Position numbers and translations under genes: made by a program
Notes under the pieces: model-generated
What the model was told of the DNA's origin: nothing
Database searches by the model: none
Seen by the model: the letters and a program-made list of their open reading frames with translations, nothing else
Assembly: GCA_030549335.1 (NCBI GenBank)
Contig: CM060191.1
Location: 3,601,001-3,665,000, forward strand
Length of the DNA stretch: 64,000 nucleotides
From: Pontederia crassipes
Lineage: Eukaryota; Streptophyta; Magnoliopsida; Commelinales; Pontederiaceae
Direction: 5' to 3'
Part shown: piece by piece, positions 11,901 to 24,263 of the stretch
Numbering within the stretch: position 1 is the stretch's first letter
Layout of the letters: each line of letters opens with the position of its first letter

Positions 11901-13345
11901 ATGTAGATTAGTGTAAATTTTTCGAACAGGGTTTCAAAAGTAGGTCCTAGAAGACATGAGGCATTGTAACGAAAACATCATTCTTGAAATATGTCCACCC
12001 AATTCAGTTGGTCCAAGATTGCAGATAAAACATTAATATCACAATTAAATTGTTATATTTTCTAGACATCATCCCAGGCAGGTGAATCTATTTGTTGGTG
12101 GCTATGTTTGGCAACCAGCATTTGGCCCCCAAATGCTCTTTAGTCAAGCATTCCATGACTCACGTGGAAGATGATAGAGCATTTGAGGTACCCAAATGCT
12201 GTTTAGCCAAGCATTCCATGACTCACATGGAAGATGGTAGAGCATTTGAGGTATTTTACAAATATGACATTTATTCTTGGAAAAGAACAAAAGTTTTATT
12301 TGAAAGGGAAAGAGAAACAACTTGAAATTTCATAACAAGGCTTTTCTCCCTTGAATATCTAATAAGGTACATGTATGCTCAATTGTTAAAATCTAAATTG
12401 GTGTTCTCCACATGACAGATTTTAGGTTTCTCAATAGTCAACAAAATCTTTCGGACTCTGTCGTAAAAAAGAATCATCTAGCAGTAAACAAAAGGCAGTT
12501 TGGATGATAAGCATATGACACCAGGCAATACCTTTCGAATGGGAGAGTTTGACTGATCTGTCGGGGTTGGAAGTATCCAGATTTCTGCAAGGTGAATCTC
12601 TGCTCTTTCGTTTTGGGGTTGCTCGCTTAGGTAGAGGAGAAACCCCAGCCACATTCTGCATGTTGCCTAAAGTAATTCCATCAACTTGCTTTTGTTTTCC
12701 AGTTTCAAATGATATTGGTACAGATTCAAAGCTTGATTTGCTTATTATTCTATGTCCATCAGTTATGACAAAAGGTCTGAAAGATGGTTCCTGTGTTGCA
12801 GAAGATGAGCTGAATACATACTCTTCAAATGCCAAACCATCTTTATAAAGTTGAGGGATAAGGCAGTTCTCCTCAGAAGAAAGAGGCTTAACAGAAAATC
12901 TTTGATTGCGTTTGCTTTTAAGAGAGTTACGAACTGTACCATGCCCAAATCCAATCTTCACACTCCGTGGAGAAATCTCCGAAAGAGAGTTATCCATAGA
13001 TACATTCATTCCTTGACTACATTGATCAGACCACTCAGTATTTAGACTTGACATTTCATCATCTCTATAAAAATTGTCTTTCTTAAAAATCCATGGTTGC
13101 AAGCTCAGAAGAGAGTTATGGTCCTTGACATACCCTTCAGAATCGGGAAAAGGATTTCTAACCCTTCTACTAGCCACATCTTCAAATGAAGCATCAAGCT
13201 GCCTCCTATCTGAAGACCTGATAGGGGTGTTCCAAGGAACCTTCTCTTTATCAGAAGCAACATCTTCCATGGCCTGTCTAAACATAATTCGATTGAATAT
13301 ATTGCCACCCGAACCCACTTTCTTCTGATCTTCCTGTTTATCCAT
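8968..13345 (-). CDS. POLAR-like protein (asymmetric division polarity family)
   Basis: Plant-specific family of POLAR (polar localization during asymmetric division and redistribution), a scaffold-associated protein that is polarised at the cortex of stomatal-lineage cells in Arabidopsis. Coding exons on the minus strand are 13345-12532, 11614-11190 and 9720-8968, all with GT-AG introns, joining to 663 aa. The N-terminal 270 residues are Ser-rich and probably disordered. A hydrophobic stretch (GLHIFSIGVSIGIIYTIL, about 276-293) may be a membrane segment, followed by a coiled coil (about 300-335). The family signature LDPDLIVDVTHGELRADM starts at residue 414 and YAVSPHELSLRLHEVI at 460, followed by a Leu/Glu-rich coil. 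Intron 2 holds a complete SINE and intron 1 a 63-bp duplication. Family membership is firm; whether it is POLAR itself or a POLAR-like paralogue is open. Confidence 0.88.
9885..10092 (-). mobile_element. SINE copy 1, full length, (TTG)n-tailed (Au-like)
   Basis: Lies in intron 2 of the POLAR-like gene in the same orientation as the gene. Read on the minus strand it begins near AACTCCGCCTATG, contains CCCCACCTAGTGGG and ends in TTG repeats. It is flanked by a perfect 16-bp target duplication at 9869-9884 and 10093-10108. The conserved 3' part and TTG tail resemble the plant Au/TS SINE group; the family name is from memory and less certain than the element itself. Confidence 0.9.
12128..12253. 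repeat. 63-bp tandem duplication in POLAR-like intron 1
   Basis: Two units, 12128-12190 and 12191-12253, share the core AAGCATTCCATGACTCAC and differ at only a few positions. Both lie within the intron at 11615-12531 and do not touch splice sites. Confidence 0.88.
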
Positions 13346-14110
13346 TTAGGATAAAAATCTCAATTTACTCAATGCCCACTGCAATAACAGCTCCAACAAG
13401 GATTTCCCCCCAACTTTGTTCTACCTTTCTTCCAATGCTTAGATATGATATTTGCAGCAACCACTGGTAAAGCCACCCACGAGTTCATCTCGTGTCCCTT
13501 TCTCTGGATAAAAAGTGCATCACCATGTCTTCCGCACCTCCACAAATTTCATCTGTTCAGATTTCAAATAATAGAAACTAATCAGGAAAGCTTGATAGAG
13601 ACCATTCAGGAAAGCTTCTAAACCGGAGAACGGAAACAAAAAAAACATATATGCACAGAATCGAAAAACAGGAGAAGCGTACACACCTCAGAAACCAAGA
13701 CTGCAAATAAACATCGGATCTTGGAGCGCGCAAAGGAAAGAAATTTCCAATCTAGCATCCACCATGGCGACGCCCGCCAAGAAAGATTCAAGCTTTACAG
13801 CAGCAAGACGGTACAAAAGCCAGGAGAAAACTCAATCTTCACACGAACGAACCCCCTCGATGGTCGAATCCGACCACGACGAAAACCCCAAATAACACTC
13901 CAGCCAGTGTTCCAAGAGCGGAGAAAACGAAGACGGAATGAGCCAGCTAAGGAGAGAACGCTGCGCCGTCGAGAGAGGAGAAGAAGACTCCGAAACCCTC
14001 AGCAATGGCGTTAAGCCCTCACGGGAGCAGCAGCCATTCCTCACCTCCAGAGACGCCGAGCAGGGGAATCCCTATGCGTAACAAACCAAAGGACAAGAGC
14101 AGTTTTTTTT
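13346..14110 (-). promoter_or_regulatory. Probable 5' UTR and promoter region of the POLAR-like gene
   Basis: The DNA upstream of the ATG at 13345 is less AT-rich than further out, especially 13720-14060, and carries no recognised protein motif. Its position suggests transcribed leader, possibly with a leader intron; I could not fix a transcription start. Confidence 0.4.
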
Positions 14111-16037
14111 TCCTCTTTTTTTTCCTTTTATTTTACAAATTTATTTTTCTCCATTCGACAGCTTCCTTTTGTCCATGTCTTCGAGATTACCCAAGAAAAT
14201 ATATTAGATAAAAAAATAGTATTTTTTTTAAAACTAATAAATCTCCACCTTTGATCTCTCATCTCTACCACTTCAATGGATCAGCAGCATCCTCTGTACA
14301 GCTGATGACCATATGCTGTTCACAACCTGTTGATCATACATTAATTAAATATTCTTATTAATAAGTATGTGACAAAAGAGGTAGCTACCCTAATTCATCT
14401 TTCCAAGTCTATCCATTGCAAAAAAAGAAAAGAAAATTCAAAACTTTTATGTAATCCAAAATTGGCATTTGATTTTGCGACAAAGTTAAATTAAAATTAT
14501 ATAATAATCATAAATAAAAAAATATTATGTTTAAGCAAAATTAATTTGCAGTCTTAATTTAATGAAACTTCTTGTGTCTTTTTAGTTCACATTTTTCTTT
14601 CAATGTCCAGAGCTATCCTTAAAAAAAGAATGAGAATGAACAAATGAAACATTGGATGTTGACAACATGATGGGGGGTGGAGAAGAAGTGGTGCATTTTA
14701 AAATGGAAATAAATGGAACTGAAGTTGGAGTCATCTCTTGTGCTGTTGAGATCTGATCTGACAGTCACAGGACAAGGTTGGAACTGACCCACACCAAAAT
14801 TCCCAGACTGTGATGTGTGGAAGATATTGAACTTCAAAAAGAATGCAGGATTTACAATAGTAGAGATTGATCACATTTTTATTAGGCATTGTAGTTTACC
14901 TAAGCAACAAGTATTATTAATGTTTTTTGTTTTTTGTTTTTTGTTTTTTGTTTTGGAAAACACCTCAACTTTCATAGAGATGTCAATTTTTTCATGAGTT
15001 GGTTGAACAGCAATAAGGACCAAGTTTGGACATGGAATAATTGTCATTATTGTTCTTGGCCTAACATGAGCCAAGACCAAATGCTCAGGTAATTATCATA
15101 AAAGCCAATTCAAGTCAGAGTTTGTATTTCAGTGCTGCAAAGAAGATTTAAACCTGATACACAGTTAAATTAAACCAGAAATAGGATAAAATAACTCTTT
15201 AGAACAGAGAAATGTTATCTCCTGCAACTCATAATCCATAAAATTTGAAATAGAAATCAAGGCATGGATCATTCAGGTCTCCAAGTGAATTTTATATTTG
15301 GCATTTATAGAGCATAATATATGGACCCCAAGAGAATAAGTATTCTCTGAGTTCAAATAATGAGTATTATGCATGTATGTATGGCATTGGTATTATTTGA
15401 TAACTCTGTACTATATTCTTTTTTGTAGCAAAATTATGCCCCACATTCTTATGGTTTAATGAAGAAATGCCATTCTGCTTTCATTACCTATTGCAATATT
15501 TAGAAAAAAAAAGAAGAATATTGATGTCCTCAGTCTCATTACAACACACAATAAATATTGCATATCTGTAATCCCTTTTTAACTCATTCGAAGATTGCTA
15601 TGATTTGTTTTGACGACTGGTGGCAATCGAAAAAGATACTTTCTTCTAGAGAATAATTCCGTAATTTTTTATTGTTTATTAGCAGTAAATAGATTGATCA
15701 ACCGGCAACATTTTTTTGTTTTCTGAAACTCATATATCAAATACCACAAAACCATTCCATTTTTCATTTTCTTTCCAGTGAGAAATCGTTCTACTCTCAA
15801 GGATCTTCATCTTTTATGTTCCCAAAACCATTTTTCAACTCATATATCAAACACTAGAAATTAATTCATTTTTTAAGAATTCATTTTTCTTATGCGTTTG
15901 TTTTCATAAAAAAATTGAATTGCTTATAGGCTCAATGGATTTCTGAATATTATGTACAACTAAAAAGATGATGATTTGTGGTAATAGTGGACCACCACAA
16001 AAGAAAAACCTTTTGTTCATGCACAAGCAACACAATC

Positions 16038-16178
16038 AATAACAACAACAACAAAATCTTATCTCACTAGGTGGGGTCGGCTACATGGATCATACGACGT
16101 CTTCGTTGATCCATGTTCATAAGATTCGACAAGATTTTATGCTGACTGTCGGGGCCTAACACAATCCTCCTCCTTTAC
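16038..16178 (-). mobile_element. SINE copy 2, 5'-truncated
   Basis: Same family as the copy at 9885. It keeps the 3' core and TTG tail, lacks the 5' part, and has lost an internal block around the usual CGCTCTATTAG. A perfect 17-bp duplication (GCACAAGCAACACAATC) flanks it at 16021-16037 and 16179-16195, so the truncation happened before or during insertion. Confidence 0.9.
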
Positions 16179-18472
16179 GCACAAGCAACACAATCGAACC
16201 CTTTAAAGTTGTTTGCCTACTTGAGACTTGAAAGTTGAAACTTTACAACTTTTGTCCATCTTCATGTGCATAAAAAGCTTACCAACTCAACTACTCAGTC
16301 ATGTATAATACAACATGTACAGTCTCCACAAATTTGGCACAATGTTTCTCATTCAGATTTCTTAACCCTCTGTGATTTCTGAATGCAGAAGGTATGACTG
16401 GACATGCACACCATTGATGAACGATCTGCTCAGACTCAGGTGGCCATGATGTCCTTCTGCAACTGTCGGAAACTGCAAGCTAAGATGTCAATTACCGAGC
16501 ACTATTCTTCTTGTACTCAAACAGCAGAATCCAATGGTTGAAAGCAGTTGGTTTTACAAATTAATCCATAGTCGAATTCCTGGAAATGGCTCCATCTGGT
16601 CCTCAGAGGTGTAAAGGTAGCAAGGCCAGCACCTCCACCTCCAACCACTGCATGAGTGGTTGCTCCGAAGGGGGCCAGTGTAATGATATGAAGCATTGAA
16701 GACGACATGCATTCTGAATCAAAGGGAAGCCATGAACTTCTAACATCATGGTGATGATGAATGCCAACAAGAAGCTTATCGGTTCATGTCTCGTCTTTTA
16801 ATTTGGAGAACTGTGAGAAAATTATGCAGCGGCAACTAAGCAGACTTACCTGATAAACTGGACATGGCCATAAAGAGTTCTTGAAGTCTTCCTCCAATGA
16901 TCCCTCAATGTCTGCTTGTGTAGATCAGATGTTGAGCGATAGTGTTCAATGAATTTATATTGCCCAGTTCCAGGTCTTCAATCATGCTTAATTCAGCAAT
17001 GGGAAACCGGAACATGCCAAAATGGGTCGCATACTTGGGGTGGAGTGGTAACTGGTAAGCGGTCCTTGAAGAAAGATACTGAATTTGAGTCTATGTTAGT
17101 ACAGAAAATTCCTATTGAGAGTCTCATCGCGTGATGCGGGTGATGTTATTGGATTAGTTGGACGTGACCTGCCAGTAGCTATGTGCGAATTGGACAATCG
17201 GCATTGCTTCCCCAGTCCAAAAAAAATAATGTCAAGAAGGAAATAAATGATCGTCATGAAGTCAAATGTCCCACAACATGAATATGTTTCATCGATCAAC
17301 TACCATTTCATGAGATTGTGCTAATTCAGCAAAGTCCAGCAAACATTGCATGAAAATATGTCCAACGCAATCTGGAATGTAGCACATGAGTTCATTATCC
17401 GGATAAAAGAACTAATTCTTATCTTTCCAGGGAGGCAGGGACTGACATTGTTGAATTTCGTCTATCACACAAATTATCACCGAATGGTGCACAAGTACCA
17501 CTAAATGTTTACTCAAATTCTGAAAAGCTGATTAGGAAACCATTGCCATTATTGTGCATTTTAGAAACTAGGGTCAAGAAAGGAGAACAAATAATCCTCT
17601 GCAGAAACCATTTGCACCGAAGATTTCCCGGAAAAAAATGCAATATCACTTGATGAAACTGGACGGCTGTCAACAGCGATCCATTCAATTGTTTGGCTCT
17701 GAAACAATTATGTATATGTTCAGTACAGGCAATGTTATCATCATTAGCTTCATTTACACATCTACTAAATCAGTTGCAGAGTAAGGTATTTCAAAATCCA
17801 ATTTTGTCCATTTTTCTTGCTTTTTCCTGGATCAGTTATATTTGCAAAATTAAGTGTGCATAAGGGATCAATCAATAAGGTGGCATTAAAACTGGCGTTA
17901 AACAGTAACAACTCTTCTTCTCAACACAAGGTATTAGGTATCAAGAAAATAGAATCATTAGACAAGTCAAATTATTATATATCAGAATATTCTGAAGCTA
18001 TATTATGAATCTTCCTGGAAGTATCTGCATATTTTTTTCCTTGTGAAAAGAGATTATTTGCATCTTGATTTTGTTCTTTCCTCCTCTCTGTCCATTCTAA
18101 CAACTTCAACAAGTTACAAACAATGACACAATCTCATCGATTCACCGCCGTTGAACTCAGTTTGAGGCCTAGACAATCTGATCAAATTGAGGAATGATCC
18201 AATACCACAGTTAATTCTTGATAGTCATGGCTTCGGTCCAGGTTGTGATATAAGCAGACTCATGAATGACAAAAGTAGCTTTCTGAATGGTAATCCTTGA
18301 AAGAGGCTGCTCCACTTTATGTCCAATTCATGTGTTAGAACACAATAATCATGTCAGATTGTCAGAGATACCACCAAGATCAAGCCATGTAACCCATCAT
18401 CTGCAAAGTGTGCTATCAATTTGGAACGGAAATATGAATCATAACATGAAAAATTATATGGCAGAATCTTAC

Positions 18473-18543
18473 AACAACAACAACAACAAAGCCTTATCCC
18501 ACTAGGTGGGGTCGGCTACATGGATCATACGACGCCATTCCGC
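18473..18543 (-). mobile_element. SINE copy 3, 71-bp truncated insert
   Basis: Only the last part of the SINE is present (tail, hairpin core, TACATGGATCATACGACG). A perfect 17-bp duplication, ATATGGCAGAATCTTAC, lies on both sides (18456-18472 and 18544-18560). Confidence 0.9.
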
Positions 18544-19495
18544 ATATGGCAGAATCTTACACAAGGTATAATTCAGCTAAACCCATGCAATCATTGAACT
18601 AAACCGATGACTGATTCCCTCAAAATCACAGATGAGAAAAGTATCTACTATGCAGCCACAGCAGCAGCAGCAAGTTTCTTGAAGTCTGCACTGAACCTGG
18701 AAAGAAGGGGAAGAGCTTACCTGAACCAGACAGGGAGGCCACTCCTGTTGCAACTGCTGATCAGTCGTTATCCTTTTTTTTTTTTTCGTGATTCAAAAAA
18801 TCCTCGAACTCAACAATTCACGATCTACAAGTAAATTGCACCATCTGTAAGAACTAATAAAGTCATCTCTTTCTGGGGAATGAAATTGAAACCAGACAAG
18901 TACGAATCAAATTTGGCGGCTGATTAGGAACAAGAAACAAACGACCGAACCGCCGACAAAGGAATGCGAGATCCAACAAAACCCGGTGATTCGCCGATGA
19001 TTAGATCGAGTGAATCCATCAATCCAGGTATGTCGGAGGACGTGGCGCGAGGGATTGATGTGCATATGATGCATGTTTTACCACGTAATTGACGTAACCA
19101 CTAATCTAAGAACTTGAAATAATAATTGAAACTTTTTTGGCATGAAAACTATGAAACATTTTTTTATGTGAAATGTTTTGACCACCTTTGGAATACGCAT
19201 GACAAAATGGAACAGAAATAATAATCCTACACCTTCTTTTCGAATTATATGGATATATGTATTGATAATGATAATTAATTCGGACGTTTTGTTTTCTAAT
19301 CCAAAATTAATTGTATTGATTCTGCCCTCAAATTAGAGTATCCAAATCTTGGTCCAATGAATTGTTTGGTCATTAATTGGAGCTGCAAGCTTTCGACTTG
19401 CCACGCAGAGCTAACAAATTTGCATGCAACGGAGATTGCATCTCTCTTTTTCATCACGTAAAAGTAGGCCATACAGCACCTACAAGCAAGGAGAG

Positions 19496-19497
<2 letters not shown>

Positions 19498-19577
<80 letters not shown>
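19498..19577 (+). repeat. (CT)n microsatellite about 155 bp upstream of the DUF620 start codon
   Basis: About forty uninterrupted CT units, followed by more pyrimidine-rich DNA up to the ATG at 19733. Long CT/GA tracts in plant 5' regions are known binding sites for GAGA-binding BBR/BPC proteins; regulation of this gene by that route is inference. It is likely to vary in length between individuals. Confidence 0.85.
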
Positions 19578-19583
<6 letters not shown>

Positions 19584-19732
19584 ATCTCCCCCCATCTGGG
19601 CCTTCCTCCAAAACACAAAACAGTTCAGGTAGGAGCTGTCTGGGAGGGGAAGGTGAGAGAAACTTTCCCTCTCTCTCAGCTTCCTTCCTCTCTCCCTATT
19701 CCCACCCTGTCTTCTAGTCAATTGGCCCTCTC

Positions 19733-20971
19733 ATGAGAACGCTGTGTCCAAACTTGGATAAAGAAGATGGCCTGGACACCGTCCTCGAGGTCCCCATCCC
19801 GGAGGAGATGCTTCCCGGCGGCGGATGCGGCAGCGCCGGCCAGGGTCACATTGTGAGAGCCTGGCTTAAGGAGCAGGCGTTCGACACCAGCGACGCGCCC
19901 CAGCAGCCTTCCGGCCGCAATGCCGAGCTGCAGCTCCTGCTCAGCGTCGTCGGGTCGCCCCTCATCCCCTGCTCCGTGCCCGTGGATCAAGCGTTCGGCC
20001 GCTCCTCCATTCGGAACTGCTCCATTGTAAGCATATATCAGATGAGTGATCGTTCATGCAACCATAACGCGCATTACAGATTAGTAATCCATGTTCTCTG
20101 ATCTTCGAAGCAAGCATCAACAGCCAAGTACATTATTCAGCAGTACATCGCGGCCACGGGCGGCCATGCGGTGTTGACGTCGGTGAACAGCATGTGCGCC
20201 GTCGGAAAGGTGAGGATGATCGCGTCGGACTTCAACATGGGGGAGCAGAACGCGTCCGGCTCCGACAAGGGCAGCGGCGGCGAGGTCGGCGGATTCGTGC
20301 TCTGGCAGAAGCACCCCAACCTCTGGTACTTCGAGCTAATCATGGGTGGATACAAGATGAGCGCTGGTAGCGACGGCAAGGTGGCGTGGCGGCAATGGGC
20401 ATCCGAGCAGTCGCACATTTCCAAGGGACCGCCGCGACCCCTTCGTCGGTCGCTTCAGGGACTTGACCCGAGGTCCACGGCCAACCTCTTCTCCGACGCC
20501 GTCTGCATTGGCGAAAAGACCATACGAGGCGAGGCGTGCTTCATCCTGAAGCTGGAAGCGGATCCAGCCACCCTCCAGGAGCGCAGTGCCGCCAACTTCG
20601 ACATTATCCACCACAAGATCTGGGGCTACTTCAGCCAGCGGACCGGCCTGCTAATCCAGCTCGAGGACTCCCATCTCCTCCGCATGAAGTCCGGCCGGAG
20701 AGGGGAGAGCATCTTCTGGGAGACGAGCATGGAGTCCACCATCGAGGACTACCGCTACGTGGATGGCGTCAACATCGCGCACGAAGGCCGCACCGCCGTC
20801 ACACTGTTCAGGAACGGCGAGGGGGCGGTGAGCCACAAGAGGAAAATGGAGGAGACGTGGACGATAGAAGAGGTCGACTTCAACCTATGCGGCCTATCAA
20901 CAGAGTGCTTCCTGCCGCCCGCCGGCCTGAAGAAGGAACAGGACGGAGACGACAATCACGCTGCAGGATGA
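19733..20971 (+). CDS. DUF620 family protein
   Basis: Plant-specific DUF620 protein of unknown biochemical role. Exons are 19733-20026 and 20111-20971 with a short GT-AG intron in phase 0; the product is 384 aa. The start MRTLCPNLDKEDGLDTVLEV matches the family's usual N terminus. Family-typical blocks include TAKYIIQQYIAATGG (around 103), LWQKHPNLWYFELIMGG (around 155), GEKTIRGEACFILKLEAD and WTIEEVDFNLCGLS near the end. I see no signal peptide or membrane segment. The exons are GC-rich, with third positions mostly G or C, unlike the neighbouring genes; this is typical of the GC-rich gene class of commelinid monocots. The gene diverges from the POLAR-like gene and converges with the PDCB gene. 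Confidence 0.9.
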
Positions 20972-22746
20972 ACTCTTCATGCACGTGCATGCAGCTAATT
21001 TCGTGATCTCGAGTTTTTGTTAGAAGTCTTCTGTAATTAATGTTCATGTTCTTTGCAATCGCAAAGTGAAGAGTAAATTATCAGGAAAAAAAACATGAGT
21101 TTTGCGTACACCACTTGGATTGTCCTGAGACATGCATGACCCCGTTCATTATCCCAGAAGGCGATTCAGAGAAACAAAATTCACCCAAGTTTTTGGCATT
21201 ATATTTTTCTTGGTTGACATGGTGTTGGATCACCGTGTGGCACGGCCACGCAGACTCGCTGTCCATTTGTTAATTGAATCTTATATTATAACAAGATTAA
21301 AACAAGGAAGATTTGAAAGAATCAAACAGACTAAAACAAGGATTTGAATGAGAGTTGATGAATGCTTCAGCTCAGTAGTTCAGAAATGATCAGAAATTTG
21401 ACTTTGCTTTAATTCTCATGTCAAAATATGGAAGTGGATATGGATCATGAACACAGTAATATGTTAGATTAGTCTCAGGTAATTCTCATGTCAAACTGAT
21501 CAGGTTATCTTTTTTAATGAAGATCAGGTCATATGATTATCTGTCGTAGGATAAGGAGGCAACCTAAATCACAGCCTTCATCAGAAAACATAGGGAGCCA
21601 AGAGCATTGGCCCGGCTGTTTGCTAAGCTGCCATCCTTCATTTTTCCCTATCCACAAACCACCCCTTGGCAATCATACCTTGCAGTGCTGCAGCACCACC
21701 ATTTACCCCATGTAATGCAATGAAGTGACAAGAAAATAAGAGTTGAAGAGAGATCAGACATATGCTCAATCTTAGAAAATCTAATATGACTTGGTCTGGC
21801 ATTAGTAAAACATGTGGAAATTTGGAAAGAAGATACAAGTACACCAGAATTAAGATGAACTTGCTATCTGAATCCAAGTGTACTAATTCTTGGCAAGCAA
21901 AAGAAGCAATCAATAAAAAAAGAAGCAAAAGAAGATCCACTAAACGTGTTGCAAAAAACCTTTGCTGCAGTACCTCTGCAGATAAAAAAGTGCAATACAT
22001 ATTTAGCAGCTGGATAGGGATAATTCTTGGCAAGCATCATGTTCAATACATATTTAGCAGCTAGATAGTGACAATTCTTGGCAATCAATGTTACTGCACA
22101 TTGTTTAGCAGCTAGATAGCGACAGCTCTTGGCAATCATCATGTTTACTGCATACCAGAGACCATTTATCTATTCATGAACACATCACAAGCTCATTAGT
22201 TCGCGCTGCACATTATTTAGTAGCTAGATAGTGACGAATTTTTGGCAATCATCATGTTTACTGCATACTGGGTGTATCAGAGCACTTATCCAAAAAAAGA
22301 ATTGAATTTAGCTAGTCATAACCAGAATCGCAAATTTCTCATACTCGTGAACACATTGCAAGCTCATTAGTTCGATGCGGACTATAGACCATCAAACCAC
22401 TAATCCAAAAATAAAATGTTGAAATTAGCTACTCATGGCCAGGATCACAAACTTCACAACTGCTAACTGATCCAAACTAAGGGGCATGAGAATCCATGTT
22501 CTATTGTCACTCAATTTGGAATCTGTCTCCCCCTAAAATTTACATCAGAAACAAAAAAAATGAGAACTAGTGCCAATGGAGACAGCAAAAGCTTAATAAC
22601 CCCCTTTTCTTACACTTCATTGAAATGGAACCATGACGTTTCTTGGTTAACAAACTCAAGGATCAATTACCTTTCTGCACACAACACCAGCTCCACCAAA
22701 ATGCACAAAAGCCTGATTACCAGCTATCTGAATTGAGCTCTTTCCA
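20972..22746. other. Convergent intergenic spacer with 51-bp minisatellite
   Basis: Begins with the 3' UTR of the DUF620 gene and ends with that of the PDCB gene. Apart from the minisatellite at 22002-22154 it is plain AT-rich DNA with no recognised gene. Confidence 0.6.
22002..22154. repeat. 51-bp minisatellite, about three units plus outlier
   Basis: TTTAGCAGCTRGATAG recurs at 22002, 22053 and 22104, exactly 51 bases apart, followed each time by TTGGCAA and ATCAT blocks. A related unit begins at 22216, out of register with the array. Confidence 0.85.
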
Positions 22747-24042
22747 TCAGTTCAGCAATGCCTTGAGTGATAGAATAGCAGCGAGGATCACAGGCACCAT
22801 CCCCGCTTGGAGGATGCCGCCATTGCTGCTATCAGACATGGTGCTCGCAGATGGTCCCAGTCCAAGTGCGCTATTTGGTGGAGAAAATGCGCCAGAGGTG
22901 CTGGATCCTGCAGCAGCACTGTAGCACGAGAACAGAACAGAGTTAGCCTCATTACACAGCAAGCAAATATTCTCTCAAAGCTGCAAGTTAAGAACAATAA
23001 GAAATGTGAGCAAAGTCATTGAACAGAACATCATGTAGATGACCGTGAAGGTTTAGTTTTGCACTGGCAGACAAATGTTACACAGAGTTCAGACAGAATT
23101 CAAGCTCTAAAGATGAAAACGTAGGTAAATGACAATGACAAAACACAATATCATGACAAAAGCTAATGCCAACTGGTAAAGATGGAAGAAATTGGTGACC
23201 TCCACTTGGAGTTGGATATAGAAGATAGTTATTTTTCTCTGTCAAACACGAAGTAAATAAGAGAGAATTTAAGGGAACAAAATGAAGGCAGAGAAAAAAT
23301 TGGACGACAACCAAAAGGAATCACTGGCAGAGAACAGAAAGAAAGGATGAGAAGATGTTCTGTAGAAAGATACCTCGTACTTGAAGGATAACTGCAGCCG
23401 GAGCTACCTGCAAACGCACCAGACAAGGGTTACTAAAGCGAATGGAGTAGATAACTGAAGACGAACACACGCATGAGGAGAGGCCTACTCGGGTCCGTAG
23501 TGGTAAGAGTGGCGGCGCCGGAGAAGTCACAGGTCCCCTGTGCTTGACCCTTCCTCTGGTAGTAGCTGTTGGCAGCATAGTTGCAGTGCGCTATCACTGT
23601 GTTGGGGTTGTAACAGGCCCCATTTTGCAGGATAGCGGTGCAGTCAGCCCCAGAGCCGCAGGCGTAATCTATCGTCTTCTGCAGAGCAGCGTTGCCCACC
23701 TCAGGTTTACAAACACACCAAGCAGCATCTGCAAAAAAGATAGAGAAAAGATGCCACCTTTATCAAAAAGAACACTTCATAGAAGAACATATGTGAGAAG
23801 AAACATGTACAAAGATTAGTACATTGCAGAGGATCTTTGGATCTTGAAGCTTAAAAATGAATACAAGCAGCAAAAAGCCAACCAAAAGAGAAAGAAAAGA
23901 AGCAACTGCAAAAAAGACCTCAAGAAAACCATGTCAAGTAGAAAATAAAAGGTCCCTGCAAAGATTGAAAAGGGAAAGACTTGTGCTTACACGATCTTCC
24001 AACCATGGCCAACATGAGCACCAGAAAAACTTGAGCTGCCAT
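22747..24042 (-). CDS. PDCB: Plasmodesmata callose-binding protein (X8 domain, GPI-anchored)
   Basis: Carbohydrate-binding X8 (CBM43) proteins of this type bind callose at plasmodesmata and help set cell-to-cell permeability. Exons on the minus strand are 24042-23991, 23728-23489, 23407-23374 and 22918-22747, all with GT-AG introns, joining to 165 aa. Residues 1-17 ([17 protein letters not shown]) are a signal peptide. The X8 domain begins at AAWCVCK and shows the expected Cys pattern ([35 protein letters not shown]). A Ser/Gly-rich linker follows, then a hydrophobic tail ([17 protein letters not shown]) typical of a GPI-anchor signal. The exact subfamily (PDCB versus another X8-GPI protein) cannot be settled from sequence alone. 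Confidence 0.9.
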
Positions 24043-24241
24043 TAGTGACGAGAAATTTTCAGCTTCCACTTACAGACACGCAATGGCACGGAGGGAAGAA
24101 GGTGAAGGCGAGGAATAGTGAATGTTAGCTCAAAGTGCTTGGATGCCTTGAATGGAAAAATGTGGGATGCTGTGTGTGTGTGGTCTCTGTCTTATATTTA
24201 CTGAGGGTGGTAGAGGGGAACTTTTTATTGTAGTTTTACTG

Positions 24242-24263
24242 CCCCCCCCCCCCCCCCCCCCCC
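24242..24263. repeat. 22-base C homopolymer upstream of PDCB
   Basis: An uninterrupted C run about 200 bp upstream of the PDCB start codon, in or near its promoter. A short CT repeat follows at 24331-24346. Homopolymers this long are prone to sequencing and replication slippage. Confidence 0.85.

Larger units (their letters stand above)
14111..19497. other. Intergenic 5.4 kb, no gene recognised
   Basis: Mostly AT-rich spacer between two divergent genes. It contains two SINE copies (16038-16178, 18473-18543) and a run of about five TGTTTTT units at 14921-14955. On the minus strand near 16500-16900 there are exon-like stretches, one ending at a plausible donor, that match no protein I recognise; a non-coding RNA or decayed gene is possible but unsupported. 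Confidence 0.5.

Noticed and set aside
16517-16708. Minus-strand frame with a GGGGAGLA-like stretch
   Set aside because: It resembles a glycine loop but no flanking domain or consistent exons could be found.
19296-19721. Long open frames across the CT tract with Ser-Leu or Arg-Glu repeats
   Set aside because: They are produced by the dinucleotide repeat itself and have no conserved motif; the real gene starts at 19733.
20137-20955. Several open frames on the minus strand opposite the DUF620 exon
   Set aside because: Shadow frames in GC-rich coding DNA; only the plus frame has family motifs and correct splicing.
23321-23578. Alternative minus-strand frame through the PDCB exons
   Set aside because: It crosses introns and lacks the X8 cysteine pattern; the spliced frame is complete.
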